From NCBI RefSeq assembly GCF_028714975.1, contig NZ_JAQTLH010000003.1, positions 182,735 through 246,734 of the forward strand: a stretch of 64,000 nucleotides of DNA, in the 5' to 3' direction. Each line of letters begins with the position of its first letter. The first letter of the stretch is position 1. The translations under genes were made by a program, and so were the position numbers. Positions 10,115 to 19,234 of the stretch are shown piece by piece. The notes below the pieces were generated by a model. That model was not told the DNA's origin and did no database searches. It was given only the letters and a program-made list of their open reading frames with translations. The DNA comes from Sulfurimonas sp. (GTDB lineage: Bacteria; Campylobacterota; Campylobacteria; Campylobacterales; Sulfurimonadaceae).

Positions 10115-11954
10115 ACTTTCTCTTTATGATTGATTTTTCCCATAAATATTGACTTATAGAACTCCATGCTTTTTCTCCGTCTGAAAATAAGTTACTTTTT
10201 CTATCAATGATATTTAAAACCAATTGCTGTGTCTCTTTTGCATTATCAACTAACGAAGAGTCTAAAAAATCTTTTGAGTGTACAACATCGGCAAACCACT
10301 CTTTTAAATCATTTTGCATCCAATCTACAATAGGAGAGTTAAATCCGATTTTTGACTTTCTCCAAGTTACCTCTTTTGGCATATACGGATCCATTGCATC
10401 TCTAAGTAGTTTTTTAGTATATCCGCCTCCAAATTTACTGTTATACGGAAGTGAATTTACAAAAGTAACTATTCTATGATCCATAAACGGCATTCTAATC
10501 TCAACACCGTTCATCATGGAGTATCTGTCATAATTTCTCAAAAGCGTAGGCAAAATTGTTTCATGAAATATTACATAAAGATGTTGTGAAAAATTATCTA
10601 ACTTCTTAAAATTATTATGATCAGAATCTTTGGAAATAATATCTCTTTTCATTAGTTTATTTATACATTTTCTAACCATATATTTTAAATAAATTTCAGA
10701 ATTTGAAGTTGATTTTCTATGAGCTCCGACATCACCGAGTGTACCCTGATATGTATTTAAGACATCCATTGTACTTTTTAAACTAAATTTACTATCCCAA
10801 AGAGCCTCTAGCATATGTCCATAACCGCTAAAAAGCTCATCTGCTCCGTGACCGTCGAGAGTAACGGTAATTCCATGTTTTTTAACAGCTTCATAGGTCA
10901 TAAGCATCGGTATAGGGGATGTAATATATAGCTCTTCAAATATATAAAAATACTCATCTAGCTTATCCCATTGTTTAAGTGGATCAATTTTTACAAATGT
11001 TGCTTCTATGCCTATATGATCTGTTACCATCTTGGCATAATGTGATTCATCTAAAAAAGTATTTGGAAATGAGGCCACAAAGGCATGTTGCCAATCTTTT
11101 TTGCCATAATCGATATGCCCTTTAGATAGATGTGCCATAGCTGACATAGTTGCACTGCTGTCAAGACCCCCACTAAGTGCCGTACCTATCGAAACATCTG
11201 ATCGCATCCGTATTTTACAGGCATCTAAAAACAGCTCTCTAAATTTTTCTACTTGATCATCATAACTACTTGGTATCTTTTCTAAGTGGTCTAATGTGTT
11301 CCAATATCTGGATATTTTTAGTTTTCCATCCTTAAATACTCCGTTATGTCCGTATGGGAATCTTTTAATACCCTCTATTAAACATTTATCCGTACTTTCA
11401 TATAAGAAGATATTATTTTTCATCCAATGAAAATCTTTTGAAGGTTTTACCTCTTTCAAAAATGGATATATTGCTTTCATTTCGGAAGCAAAAATTAATT
11501 TCTCGTCTACAAAAGCATAAAACAACGGTTTTTTGCCAAATCTATCTCTTGATAAAAATAACTCTTTTTTCAAACTATCCCATATAGCAAATGCCCACAT
11601 CCCGTTAAACTTTAAAACTGATTTTTCACCCCACTCTATATAGGCATTTAAAAGAACTTCGGTGTCGGAATTTGAAAAAAATTTATATCCTTTTTTTAAA
11701 AGCTCGTTTTTTATCTCTAAAAAGTTATATATCTCTCCGTTAAAAACTATACTATATCTTTTTGATTCATTAAACATAGGCTGATGTCCATTATGCGATA
11801 AATCCACAATTGACAATCTTCTGTGTCCTAGTGTAATTTCCCCGTTAATAGTATTGATCCCATAATCATCGGGACCTCTGTGAGAGAGAGTATCAAGTGC
11901 TTTTTTAAAAAAAGTTTCATCTGTTTTTGGAATTGTTCCTAAGATTGCACACAT
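10101..11954 (-). CDS. asnB: Asparagine synthase (glutamine-hydrolysing), AsnB type
   Basis: This 617-residue protein starts MCAILG, so Cys2 is the glutaminase nucleophile after Met removal. It has HRGPDD near residue 25, NGEIYN near 72 and the ATP pyrophosphatase loop SGGLDS at 261-266. Both domains look intact. AsnB-type proteins inside O-antigen and capsule loci often amidate uronic acids rather than only making asparagine. With ugd and a UDP-glucuronate epimerase in the same locus, a galacturonamide product is a reasonable guess. It lies 31 bases from the upstream FkbM gene. Confidence 0.88.
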   Translation of the reverse strand: MCAILGTIPKTDETFFKKALDTLSHRGPDDYGINTINGEITLGHRRLSIVDLSHNGHQPMFNESKRYSIVFNGEIYNFLEIKNELLKKGYKFFSNSDTEVLLNAYIEWGEKSVLKFNGMWAFAIWDSLKKELFLSRDRFGKKPLFYAFVDEKLIFASEMKAIYPFLKEVKPSKDFHWMKNNIFLYESTDKCLIEGIKRFPYGHNGVFKDGKLKISRYWNTLDHLEKIPSSYDDQVEKFRELFLDACKIRMRSDVSIGTALSGGLDSSATMSAMAHLSKGHIDYGKKDWQHAFVASFPNTFLDESHYAKMVTDHIGIEATFVKIDPLKQWDKLDEYFYIFEELYITSPIPMLMTYEAVKKHGITVTLDGHGADELFSGYGHMLEALWDSKFSLKSTMDVLNTYQGTLGDVGAHRKSTSNSEIYLKYMVRKCINKLMKRDIISKDSDHNNFKKLDNFSQHLYVIFHETILPTLLRNYDRYSMMNGVEIRMPFMDHRIVTFVNSLPYNSKFGGGYTKKLLRDAMDPYMPKEVTWRKSKIGFNSPIVDWMQNDLKEWFADVVHSKDFLDSSLVDNAKETQQLVLNIIDRKSNLFSDGEKAWSSISQYLWEKSIIKRKYDFA

Positions 11955-11985
11955 TTTTATTTACCCTGTATTTTATATTTAACAA

Positions 11986-12732
11986 TCAAACTTGACTTCC
12001 GTACTTATTAAAATTACTTCTGATAAATAAAACGGTATTTATAGTTTTTGCAGATATACAATATCCTTGATTTTTTAAGAAAACCGTTATTTCACTATTT
12101 TGTATCTCATATAAGTTGCTGCCTAGTATCTCCACAAGTATTACTTTTGGTTGATATTTTTCGAAATTATTAGACTTTAACACCATAAAATCCAATCCTT
12201 CAACATCAATAGATAAAAAATCTATTTCTTGATTTATCGGTAAATATTTATTCAATATATCTTCTAAAGTCACTGTTTCAATCTCTTTTGTAAATATTAA
12301 ATGAAACTCGTTGTTAAGGTTTATATACTCTTGAGATAACTCTTTTGAAAACCCATTTAGTGCCGGTTCATTAAAAGCATAGTATGTCAAAACTTGTTTT
12401 TTATCTGAAACGGGTTTTTCTATATTTATATCTCTTGGACGGATTTTATTAAACAGTTTCATGCTATTTGGCATTGCATCAATATTAATACCCTTCCACC
12501 CTTTTTTATAAAAAAAGTAAGTATTTGAAAATCTTTTTGGATGATGAGCTCCGACATCTACATAAAAGCCCATTTGTTGTTTTTCAAACAATCTTCGCAA
12601 AATCATATCTTCACCCTCTTGTGAATATGATTTTAAAGCATAACCGTCAAAATAGTCATTTTTAATATCGGCTATTTTTTCTTTTAAATTTTTTGGCAAT
12701 AGCAACTTAATTAGTTTTTTTAACATTTTCAT
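11986..12732 (-). CDS. FkbM family methyltransferase
   Basis: This 248-residue protein has SQEGEDMILRRLF near residue 36, then FYVDVGAHHPKRFSNT and FLSIDVEGLDFMVL. These match the FkbM family branch in which the usual Gly-rich SAM loop reads VGAHHP. It probably methylates a sugar hydroxyl. It overlaps the next methyltransferase-like gene upstream by 4 bases. It differs clearly from the FkbM protein at 4148-4921, so this is not a recent duplicate. Confidence 0.8.
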   Translation of the reverse strand: MKMLKKLIKLLLPKNLKEKIADIKNDYFDGYALKSYSQEGEDMILRRLFEKQQMGFYVDVGAHHPKRFSNTYFFYKKGWKGINIDAMPNSMKLFNKIRPRDINIEKPVSDKKQVLTYYAFNEPALNGFSKELSQEYINLNNEFHLIFTKEIETVTLEDILNKYLPINQEIDFLSIDVEGLDFMVLKSNNFEKYQPKVILVEILGSNLYEIQNSEITVFLKNQGYCISAKTINTVLFIRSNFNKYGSQV

Positions 12733-13421
12733 TCACCGTTTTGTTTGTCGGCAGCAATTGAAAAGTTAGGCTGTTCATTATCAATCGGTTTAAAATTAAA
12801 ATTTCTCGATAAAAACATAGAGGTAGTCCAAGTGTAATCATTTATCGGACCGAATCCATGGAAATCAACCTCAATTAAACCCAAGTTTTCTCTGAAATAT
12901 TTTGAAGTTTCTTTATACCAGTCAGAATTATCTAATATTATCATATATCCTTCATCCGATTCTTTATTTAAATAATGTTCGACAATTTTTGAACATTCAA
13001 CTCTTCTAATACCGTCAATAACGATTACATCAAATTTTTTATCAAATGTTGTTATGGAATTTTCATATTCATTATTATTTGCTTTACAAAGCAGTATTTG
13101 ATTGTTTTTTAAATTTTTGCTTACTTTTTCATACCATACTTTGTCATGTTCTATTGAAACAATACTTTTTGCTTTATTACTCCAAAATATTGAAGAGTTA
13201 CCGCTTCCGTATTCAAAAATAGACTTTTGCGAAAAATCTATATTATTTAAATACTCTATTGCAGGATATGTATACCAAGGAATTTTATTATTATTTTTAT
13301 CTATACAATCCCAATTTTTAATTGTTCCGTACTGTCCATATTCTAAAGCCAATATCTTAAAATTTATTAATTGCTTTTTGATTTTCAACGGAATCATTCT
13401 ACTGATAATTTTCTCAATCAT
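12729..13421 (-). CDS. SAM-methyltransferase-like protein of unknown substrate
   Basis: This 230-residue protein contains IFEYGSGNSSIFWS near residue 60, an acidic SIEHDKVWYEKV strand and DVIVIDGIRRVEC near 117, which together resemble a Rossmann methyltransferase of the O-methyltransferase 24 type. No membrane segment or signal peptide is seen. Its 4-base overlaps with wzx upstream and the FkbM gene downstream place it in the same transcription unit. Function beyond a possible glycan or lipid methylation is unassigned. Confidence 0.65.
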   Translation of the reverse strand: MIEKIISRMIPLKIKKQLINFKILALEYGQYGTIKNWDCIDKNNNKIPWYTYPAIEYLNNIDFSQKSIFEYGSGNSSIFWSNKAKSIVSIEHDKVWYEKVSKNLKNNQILLCKANNNEYENSITTFDKKFDVIVIDGIRRVECSKIVEHYLNKESDEGYMIILDNSDWYKETSKYFRENLGLIEVDFHGFGPINDYTWTTSMFLSRNFNFKPIDNEQPNFSIAADKQNGE

Positions 13422-14821
13422 AGCAATCTCCTTAAATTGATTGTATCTAATTTCATAAAAAAAACTTTTCTTGTTTTAGCATTAAAATAATCAAATAAAA
13501 ATCCGGCTACACTATAACTAATCAATGTTGCAACTGCCGCACCGTTTACACCATATTTTGGAATCAAAATAAAATTTAAAATTACATTTATTACCATTCC
13601 GCTAAAAGTTCTCCAAAAAGCCAATGTTTGTAAATTTTCAGAGATAAACCACTTTCCGCTTGCAACTCCCAAAAACACAAATACTCCGGCCCAAATATGT
13701 ATCATCAACACACTTCCCGCTTCGTCATACTGCCCGCCGTAAAGAAAATTCACAATCCAACCACTTAAGAATGTCATGGGAAGGGCTATTGCGATAGCCA
13801 TCCATACCATAAGATTATAAAGCTTTTGAAGTCTGGCATAATAAAGATCTTCGCTTATCTTTTTAGCATTTATGATGGCAGGAAAAAGCGAGCTAACGAC
13901 AACCATAGGGATAAAATACCATGCTTCACTTATGCGAACTGCTGCCGCGTACTGTCCGACTGCATTAGCATCCAACATCTCCATTATCATAACTTGGTCT
14001 ATTTTCATATAGACAGAGACAACTATACCGCTAAGTATGAGCGGCCATGAGTCACGCAGTAAATCAACGGCTATTACTTTGTTAAACTTCCAATTAAATG
14101 CAAATAGATTGCTTCGCTTTGCTCGCAATGACGGTGATTCGTTGGGTTGCTTCGCTTTGCTTGTAATGACGGTGATTCGTTGGATTGCTTCGCTTTGCTT
14201 GCAATGACGATTACGAATATAAAAATAGATATACCCCAAAGCCAAAACAAAACTATCAAAAAGCACTGTCCATGCAAAAGCCTCAAGCGATGCTTCATTG
14301 ATGATAAGTGTGATTTTAACGATGGAAGAAAACAAAAGACTTAGTACATTTGCATAAACGATATATTTACCCATCACTTTTGATTGAAAGTACATGTCTA
14401 CGACATTGAAACTCTGAAATATTGTCGCACTTGCGATTATAAAAATAAGCATATTTGTTTGCGTATCGTTTGAAGTAAAATTGACGGCGATTGCTAAAAC
14501 GATGAGCACGCCAAACGCCCCGATAAACTTTAGCCAAAAAGCAGTTCCTATGAGTTCATCTCGCCTGCTTTCATCTTTTACAAGTTCACGGATTACAATA
14601 CCGTCAAGCCCAAGCGTAGCAATTGCAGTAAAAAGCCCCACAAAACTCTGCGCATAGCTAAAAAGTCCAAACTGCTGGGGTCCGAGATAACGAGCCACCC
14701 AAATACCTACAAAAAGCCCTACAACCATACGGAGTATTTTTTCACCAAGCAGCCATGAAGTATTTTTAAAGTACTTCATAAAGCCTTGATGATTTTGCAG
14801 GGATTTTAGTTTTGTCAGCAT
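13418..14821 (-). CDS. wzx: Wzx-type polysaccharide flippase with a repeat-encoded loop
   Basis: This 467-residue polytopic protein of the MATE/Wzx (RfbX) family has the usual N-terminus [15 protein letters not shown] and about twelve to fourteen membrane helices. It would flip the lipid-linked repeat unit across the inner membrane. Residues about 204-239, between the N- and C-terminal halves, are encoded by three tandem 38-bp palindromic-repeat copies and are absent from typical family members. An alternative ATG at 14779 (MKYFKNTSW) has a better ribosome site (AAGG) and matches the usual family start. Confidence 0.85.
   Translation of the reverse strand: MLTKLKSLQNHQGFMKYFKNTSWLLGEKILRMVVGLFVGIWVARYLGPQQFGLFSYAQSFVGLFTAIATLGLDGIVIRELVKDESRRDELIGTAFWLKFIGAFGVLIVLAIAVNFTSNDTQTNMLIFIIASATIFQSFNVVDMYFQSKVMGKYIVYANVLSLLFSSIVKITLIINEASLEAFAWTVLFDSFVLALGYIYFYIRNRHCKQSEAIQRITVITSKAKQPNESPSLRAKRSNLFAFNWKFNKVIAVDLLRDSWPLILSGIVVSVYMKIDQVMIMEMLDANAVGQYAAAVRISEAWYFIPMVVVSSLFPAIINAKKISEDLYYARLQKLYNLMVWMAIAIALPMTFLSGWIVNFLYGGQYDEAGSVLMIHIWAGVFVFLGVASGKWFISENLQTLAFWRTFSGMVINVILNFILIPKYGVNGAAVATLISYSVAGFLFDYFNAKTRKVFFMKLDTINLRRLL
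14107..14210. repeat. Triple 38-bp tandem palindromic repeat inside wzx
   Basis: Three tandem units begin at 14107, 14145 and 14183, each built on TTGCTTCGCTTTGCTYGCAA followed by TGACGGTGATTCGTTG. The last unit is shortened. Because 38 is not a multiple of 3, each unit is translated in a different frame ([27 protein letters not shown]). The total length restores the wzx frame. The unit is the same family seen in rfbB, in the epimerase gene and at 38573-38600. Confidence 0.9.
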
Positions 14822-15780
14822 CGGTTATCTAAATACCACTCATAAGCTTTTTTTATTCCCTCTTCAAGCTCTACTTTGTGTTTCCATCCGAAATTGTGGA
14901 GCTTAGAGGGATCTGTTAACTTCAAAATTGTTCCATCAGGCTTACTTGTATCAAAAGCTAGTTCACCGCTAAAACCGACTACTTTTTTCATAAGATATGC
15001 CAACTCTTTTATGCTTATATCTTCTCCCGAACCTATATTTATATGAGTGTTTCTAATCTCTTTTTCATTGTTGTCGTAAGTATCTTTAAAGTCTACATTT
15101 TCCATTAAAAATACACATGCGTCTGCCATATCTTCGGAGTATAAAAACTCTCTTCGCGCCTTTCCGCTTCCCCAAATCTCAACAGTTTTTGAGTTATTGA
15201 TTTTTGCTTCATGCATTTTTCTCAAAAGTGCCGGCAATACATGCGAAGTGTGAAGATCAAAATTATCGTTTGGACCGTAAAGGTTTGTCGGCATTACACT
15301 TATAAAGTTTGTGCCGTACTGGATGTTATAACTCTCGCACATCTTTATACCTGCGATTTTTGCTACGGCATACGGTTCGTTTGTATACTCAAGCGGACTT
15401 GTAAGGAGACTCTCTTCTTTCATCGGTTGCGGAGCGTTTTTTGGGTAGATGCATGTTGAGCCTAAAAAGAGAAGTTTTTTTACTCCGTGAACATAACTTT
15501 GATGGATAACATTATTTTGGACTTGCAGGTTTTCATAGATAAAATCTGCTCTATAATCATTATTTGCCGCTATACCGCCGACTTTAGCGGCTGCAAGTAT
15601 TACATATTCCGGTTTTTGGGACTCAAAAAATTCTATAACTGCTTTTTGATCCATTAGTTCTAACTCTTCATGCGTTTTATATACTAAATTTGTATAACCT
15701 TTTTTAGTTAAATTTTTTACTATAGCACTTCCGACAAGTCCAAGATGTCCTGCCACATATATTTTGCTATCTTTGTTCAT
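14815..15780 (-). CDS. fcl: GDP-L-fucose synthase
   Basis: This protein (321 residues from the ATG at 15780) has [13 protein letters not shown] at the N-terminus, [17 protein letters not shown] and the catalytic Tyr-x3-Lys in [11 protein letters not shown], as in Fcl/WcaG. It converts GDP-4-keto-6-deoxymannose to GDP-L-fucose by epimerisation and NADPH reduction. I chose the ATG at 15780, which follows AAGGGA, over an in-frame GTG at 15795. The partner enzyme GDP-mannose 4,6-dehydratase (gmd) is not in the window. It overlaps wzx by up to 7 bases. Confidence 0.9.
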   Translation of the reverse strand: MNKDSKIYVAGHLGLVGSAIVKNLTKKGYTNLVYKTHEELELMDQKAVIEFFESQKPEYVILAAAKVGGIAANNDYRADFIYENLQVQNNVIHQSYVHGVKKLLFLGSTCIYPKNAPQPMKEESLLTSPLEYTNEPYAVAKIAGIKMCESYNIQYGTNFISVMPTNLYGPNDNFDLHTSHVLPALLRKMHEAKINNSKTVEIWGSGKARREFLYSEDMADACVFLMENVDFKDTYDNNEKEIRNTHINIGSGEDISIKELAYLMKKVVGFSGELAFDTSKPDGTILKLTDPSKLHNFGWKHKVELEEGIKKAYEWYLDNRC

Positions 15781-15796
15781 TTTTTCCCTTTGCACT

Positions 15797-17065
15797 TTAC
15801 AACTGCTTCTTGTATTTGTTCAAGTACCACTCTATAGTTTTAACAATTCCGCTCTCAAAGTTCTCATCCGCTCTCCAGAGAAGCTCATTTTCCAGCTTTG
15901 TTGCATCTATAGCATAGCGTCTGTCGTGACCTGCACGGTCTGGCACGAAAGTTATCAACTCTTTGTAAGATGATATAGATATTGCCGTGTCGCTTTGCTC
16001 CTCGCAATGACGAGATGTGTCGCTCTGTTCCTCGCAACGACGAGATAAGTCGCTTTGTTTCTTGCTATGACTCTTATTTGTCACTGCGAACGAAGTGCGG
16101 CAGTCTAACGGTACTTTCTCATCCAATATCGCACATATTCTATCGACTATCTGAAGATTTGTTCTCTCGTTTCTTCCGCCTATGTTATAGACCTCTCCAG
16201 TTTTTCCAGTATGATAAACCAAGTCTATCCCTTTGCAGTGGTCTAACACATAGAGCCAGTCACGGATATTTTTACCGTCTCCGTAGATTGGGATAGGGTT
16301 ACCTACAAGAGCATTTCTTATGATGGTTGGTATAAGTTTTTCATCATGCTGTTTCGGGCCATAATTGTTTGAACAGTTTGTAATCACTGTATTCATTCCA
16401 TAAGTTTCATGATACGCTCGAACTATCATATCCGAACCTGCTTTGCTTGCAGAGTATGGAGAGTTTGGCGCATAAGGAGTTAACTCCGTAAAGAGTCCGT
16501 TCTCTCCAAGTGTCCCGTACACTTCATCGGTGCTTATATGATGAAAACGCGGTATCAAGATTGCCGCATCGCTGTGCTCCTCGCAATGACTAGATGTGTC
16601 TTGCTCCTCACTATAACTTTGCTCTTTGCAATGACTTCCACCGTCACTGCTAAGCTTCATAGAAGCTGTGGCAGTCTCTAAAAATCTCTTCTTGTATTTA
16701 AACGGCGCATCCATCCAGTACTTATATGCTACATCTATAAGGGTAAAAGTTCCGTTAACATTTGTCTGAACAAACACTCCCGGATTTTTTATAGAGTTGT
16801 CTACATGACTCTCCGCGGCAAAATGAACCACCCCTTGTATGTCATACTCGTTAAATATAAACTCTACAAGTTCACGATTGCAGATATCCCCTTTTATAAA
16901 CTTGTATCTCGGATTTCCATCAACTTCTTTGAGGTTTTCTAAGTTTCCTGCGTAAGTTAGCAAATCTAAGTTTATAAGATTATACTCAGGATATTTTTCC
17001 AAAAAGTACGGCACAAAGTTTGAACCTATAAAACCCGCACAACCTGTGAGTAAAATATTTTTCAT
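15797..17065 (-). CDS. rfbB: dTDP-glucose 4,6-dehydratase with two repeat-encoded insertions
   Basis: This 422-residue protein is about 70 residues longer than usual RfbB. It has [15 protein letters not shown], the catalytic [19 protein letters not shown] with the Tyr-x3-Lys pair, and [12 protein letters not shown]. Two extra segments, about residues 126-170 and 318-368, are translated from palindromic repeats ([19 protein letters not shown] and similar) and split the conserved core just before the [10 protein letters not shown] strand and before the GHDRRYAID motif. Conserved residues remain, so activity is possible but unproven. rfbA follows the usual order 4 bases upstream. Confidence 0.88.
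   Translation of the reverse strand: MKNILLTGCAGFIGSNFVPYFLEKYPEYNLINLDLLTYAGNLENLKEVDGNPRYKFIKGDICNRELVEFIFNEYDIQGVVHFAAESHVDNSIKNPGVFVQTNVNGTFTLIDVAYKYWMDAPFKYKKRFLETATASMKLSSDGGSHCKEQSYSEEQDTSSHCEEHSDAAILIPRFHHISTDEVYGTLGENGLFTELTPYAPNSPYSASKAGSDMIVRAYHETYGMNTVITNCSNNYGPKQHDEKLIPTIIRNALVGNPIPIYGDGKNIRDWLYVLDHCKGIDLVYHTGKTGEVYNIGGRNERTNLQIVDRICAILDEKVPLDCRTSFAVTNKSHSKKQSDLSRRCEEQSDTSRHCEEQSDTAISISSYKELITFVPDRAGHDRRYAIDATKLENELLWRADENFESGIVKTIEWYLNKYKKQL
15976..16107. repeat. 30-bp tandem palindromic repeats inside rfbB (3' insertion)
   Basis: Three tandem 30-bp units start near 15989, 16019 and 16049, each with GTCGCTYTGTTCCTCGCAA followed by a GACGAGA tail. An inverted half copy (GTCACTGCGAACGAAGTGCG) lies at 16080-16099. 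Since 30 is divisible by 3, the units give a ten-residue protein repeat rich in Cys, Glu and Ser. It is the same family as in wzx. Confidence 0.88.
16558..16678. repeat. Palindromic repeat cluster inside rfbB (5' insertion)
   Basis: A complete copy (GCTGTGCTCCTCGCAATGAC) lies at 16571-16590, two decayed copies follow, and a hairpin AGCTTC-ATA-GAAGCT with flanking GTCACTGC and GCAGTC ends the cluster. It encodes about 40 residues inserted directly before the conserved [11 protein letters not shown] strand. Confidence 0.85.
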
Positions 17066-17069
17066 CTCT

Positions 17070-17936
17070 CTATCCTTTTACCAAATCCGACAAATACTGA
17101 CCGTATCCGCTTTTACTAAGCACTCTAGCTACCTCAAGCAGTTTTTCTTTACTTATCCAACCGTTATTGTAAGCTATCTCCTCTAAACACGCTATTTTAT
17201 ACCCTTGTCTATGTTCTATTGTTTGAACGAATTGCCCTGCTTCTATAAGGCTATCGTGCGTGCCGGTATCCAGCCAAGCAAAACCTCTTCCTAAAAGCTC
17301 TACTTTGAGTTGTTTTCTTCTTAGATACTCTTGATTTACGGATGTAATCTCTAGTTCACCGCGATCTGATGGTTTTACACTTTTAGCAATCTCTACTACG
17401 GCATTGTCGTAAAAATAAAGCCCCGTCACTGCAAAGTTTGATTTTGGCTCTTTTGGTTTTTCTTCTATGCTTATGGCATTTTGTTCTTCGTCAAACTCAA
17501 CCACGCCAAATCTATGCGGATCTTTTACCTGATAGCCAAATACTACCGCGCCCTCTTGAAGCATTGAGGCGTTTTGCACCATAGCGCTAAGTCCGTTGCC
17601 GTAAAATATATTATCCCCGAGTATCAAACATACACTATCATTCCCGATAAACTCTTCCCCGAGTATAAAAGCCTGTGCAAGACCATCCGGTGAGGGCTGA
17701 ACAATATAGGAAAAACTTACACCCAAATCACTCCCATCCCCTAGCAACTCTTTAAATCTAGGCAAATCACTCGGTGTAGAGATAATCAAAATCTCTCTGA
17801 TTCCTGCTAACATCAAAACCGACAACGGATAGTAAATCATCGGTTTGTCGTAAATGGGCAATAACTGTTTGCTTATACTCTTTGTAAGCGGATAAAGCCT
17901 TGTTCCGCTTCCGCCTGCTAAAATTATCCCTTTCAT
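17070..17936 (-). CDS. rfbA: Glucose-1-phosphate thymidylyltransferase
   Basis: This 288-residue protein has the nucleotidyltransferase signature [16 protein letters not shown] and [16 protein letters not shown] at the N-terminus, [11 protein letters not shown] near residue 110 and [12 protein letters not shown] near 225. It makes dTDP-glucose from dTTP and glucose-1-phosphate, the step before RfbB. Length and motifs are normal and no repeat insertion is present. The rfbC and rfbD genes needed for dTDP-rhamnose are not nearby, so the dTDP-4-keto-6-deoxyglucose may feed another sugar or those genes lie elsewhere. Confidence 0.95.
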   Translation of the reverse strand: MKGIILAGGSGTRLYPLTKSISKQLLPIYDKPMIYYPLSVLMLAGIREILIISTPSDLPRFKELLGDGSDLGVSFSYIVQPSPDGLAQAFILGEEFIGNDSVCLILGDNIFYGNGLSAMVQNASMLQEGAVVFGYQVKDPHRFGVVEFDEEQNAISIEEKPKEPKSNFAVTGLYFYDNAVVEIAKSVKPSDRGELEITSVNQEYLRRKQLKVELLGRGFAWLDTGTHDSLIEAGQFVQTIEHRQGYKIACLEEIAYNNGWISKEKLLEVARVLSKSGYGQYLSDLVKG

Positions 17937-17960
17937 CTATTTTTCTCCTTTTTTATTAGA

Positions 17961-18054
17961 CTTCTTGCAAAACTGCAAGAAGTTTTCTGCCTCAAAAGAG
18001 GCTAGCTTTAGTGCCATAGCGGCTAGCGTAGCTAAATGGGCTTTGCTCATTTAG
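17961..18054. repeat. Structured repeat family 2, copy A
   Basis: Three hairpins surround a conserved core. CTTCTTGCA pairs with TGCAAGAAG around AAAC (17961-17982), GCCTC pairs with GAGGC around AAAA (17989-18002), the 28-nt core AGCTTTAGTG...GCTAGCGTAG spans 18004-18031, and CTAAATG pairs with CATTTAG (18032-18054). The stop codon and last three residues (RHAK end) of the epimerase gene lie inside the third hairpin. Confidence 0.85.
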
Positions 18055-19225
18055 CGTGCCTATTGTAGAACTTTTTATACCACTTCACAAATTTCTCCAC
18101 CCCGACTTCAAGCGAAGTATCGGGTTTGTAACCAAAATCATCAATCAGAGCGCTTATATCCGCATATGTTGAAACTACATCCCCGTCTTGCATATCCATA
18201 AAATTTTTCTTTGCCTCTTTTTGCAAAGAGATTTCGAGTGTTTTTATAAAGTCTAAAAGCTGCACGGGCGAGTTGTTGCCTATGTTGTATATACGGTACG
18301 GTGCAGTAGAACGGTCGGACGGGAGGTTCTCTTCTTTGGTTAAGGACACATCTTGCTCTGGGTGTTCTAGATTGCCGCGTTGCTTCGCTTCTCGCAATGA
18401 CGGTAAGTCTGTTAACGGTTTAGCCGGATTGTCTATAACTTTTATAACACCGCCAACTATATCGTCTATGTAGGTAAAATCCCTGCTCATATTGCCGTGA
18501 TTAAATACTTTTATGGCTCTGTCGTTTAAAATCGCATCTGCAAAAAGCATAGGTGCCATATCCGGTCTGCCCCATTCGCCGTATACCGTAAAAAACCTAA
18601 GCCCTGTTGTAGCGATACCGTAAAGATGGGAGTAGGTATGCGCCATCATCTCGTTTGATTTTTTTGTAGCCGCATAGAGGCTAATCGGATGGTCGGTATG
18701 ATCACTTGTTCTAAACGGCTGGGATCTGTTTAGCCCGTAAACGCTCGAACTGCTTGCATACGCCAAATTTTTCACTCCAAAATGTCTGCAAGCTTCAAGT
18801 ATATTCATAAACCCTACAACATTGCTTTGTATGTAAGCATGAGGATTTTCGATGGAGTATCGCACCCCCGCTTGTGCGGCAAGGTTGCATACCGCATCAA
18901 ATTTCTCCGTTTCAAAAAGTTTATTGATTGCTTGGGTGTCTGCTAAGTCCATTTTTACAAACTTATGGCTAGGGTATTTTGATGATAAGATTACCGCGCT
19001 ACGCTCGCAATGACTATCACGATGAGGAGGTGTCTCAGAAATTGCTTGACTCTGTTCACAATGACGAATCTGTATGCCAAGCTCATTTAATCTCGCGTAT
19101 TTTAAGTTTACATCATAGTAGTCGTTTATATTGTCAAGCCCTACAACCTCATCGCCACGCTCTAGCAATTTTTTTGCCAAATGAAAACCGATAAAGCCTG
19201 CCGTTCCCGTTACTAGTATCTTCAC
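18047..19225 (-). CDS. UDP-glucuronate 4-epimerase-like SDR with repeat-encoded insertions
   Basis: This 392-residue protein has KILVTGTAGFIGFHLAKKLL, GLDNINDYYDVNLKYARL, YASSSSVYG and the catalytic Tyr-x3-Lys YAATKKSNE, matching UDP-glucuronate 4-epimerases (usual length about 335-350). Extra segments at about residues 51-81 and 273-305 coincide wholly or partly with palindromic repeats. With ugd immediately upstream it probably supplies UDP-galacturonate. Its 3' end, including the stop, is donated by structured repeat copy A. Confidence 0.85.
   Translation of the reverse strand: MKILVTGTAGFIGFHLAKKLLERGDEVVGLDNINDYYDVNLKYARLNELGIQIRHCEQSQAISETPPHRDSHCERSAVILSSKYPSHKFVKMDLADTQAINKLFETEKFDAVCNLAAQAGVRYSIENPHAYIQSNVVGFMNILEACRHFGVKNLAYASSSSVYGLNRSQPFRTSDHTDHPISLYAATKKSNEMMAHTYSHLYGIATTGLRFFTVYGEWGRPDMAPMLFADAILNDRAIKVFNHGNMSRDFTYIDDIVGGVIKVIDNPAKPLTDLPSLREAKQRGNLEHPEQDVSLTKEENLPSDRSTAPYRIYNIGNNSPVQLLDFIKTLEISLQKEAKKNFMDMQDGDVVSTYADISALIDDFGYKPDTSLEVGVEKFVKWYKKFYNRHAK
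18369..18405. repeat. Palindromic repeat inside the epimerase gene (3' insertion)
   Basis: A copy built on TTGCTTCGCTTCTCGCAATG is read on the minus strand as SLREAKQRGNLEH. It lies in the loop before YRIYNIGNNSPVQLL, a region that varies in length among homologues, so only part of the extra sequence is clearly repeat. Confidence 0.8.
18988..19068. repeat. Two palindromic repeat copies inside the epimerase gene (5' insertion)
   Basis: Copies at about 18988-19016 and 19037-19068 share the TCGCAATGAC / TCACAATGACG ends with the other members. They are translated as RHCEQSQAIS and SHCERSAVILSS and lie between KYARLNELGI and HKFVKMDLAD, which are adjacent in ordinary homologues. Confidence 0.85.
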
Positions 19226-19234
19226 ATCTATCCC

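Noticed and set aside
14107..14210. CRISPR-like array
   Set aside because: Units are directly adjacent without unique spacers, and no cas genes are present.
14074..14298. Alternative minus-strand frame across the wzx repeats
   Set aside because: It is open only because the palindromic repeat is open in several frames; the real flippase frame covers it.
15982..16296. Plus-strand ORF opposite rfbB with repeated [13 protein letters not shown] peptides
   Set aside because: It is the antisense reading of the palindromic repeats, a known source of false genes.
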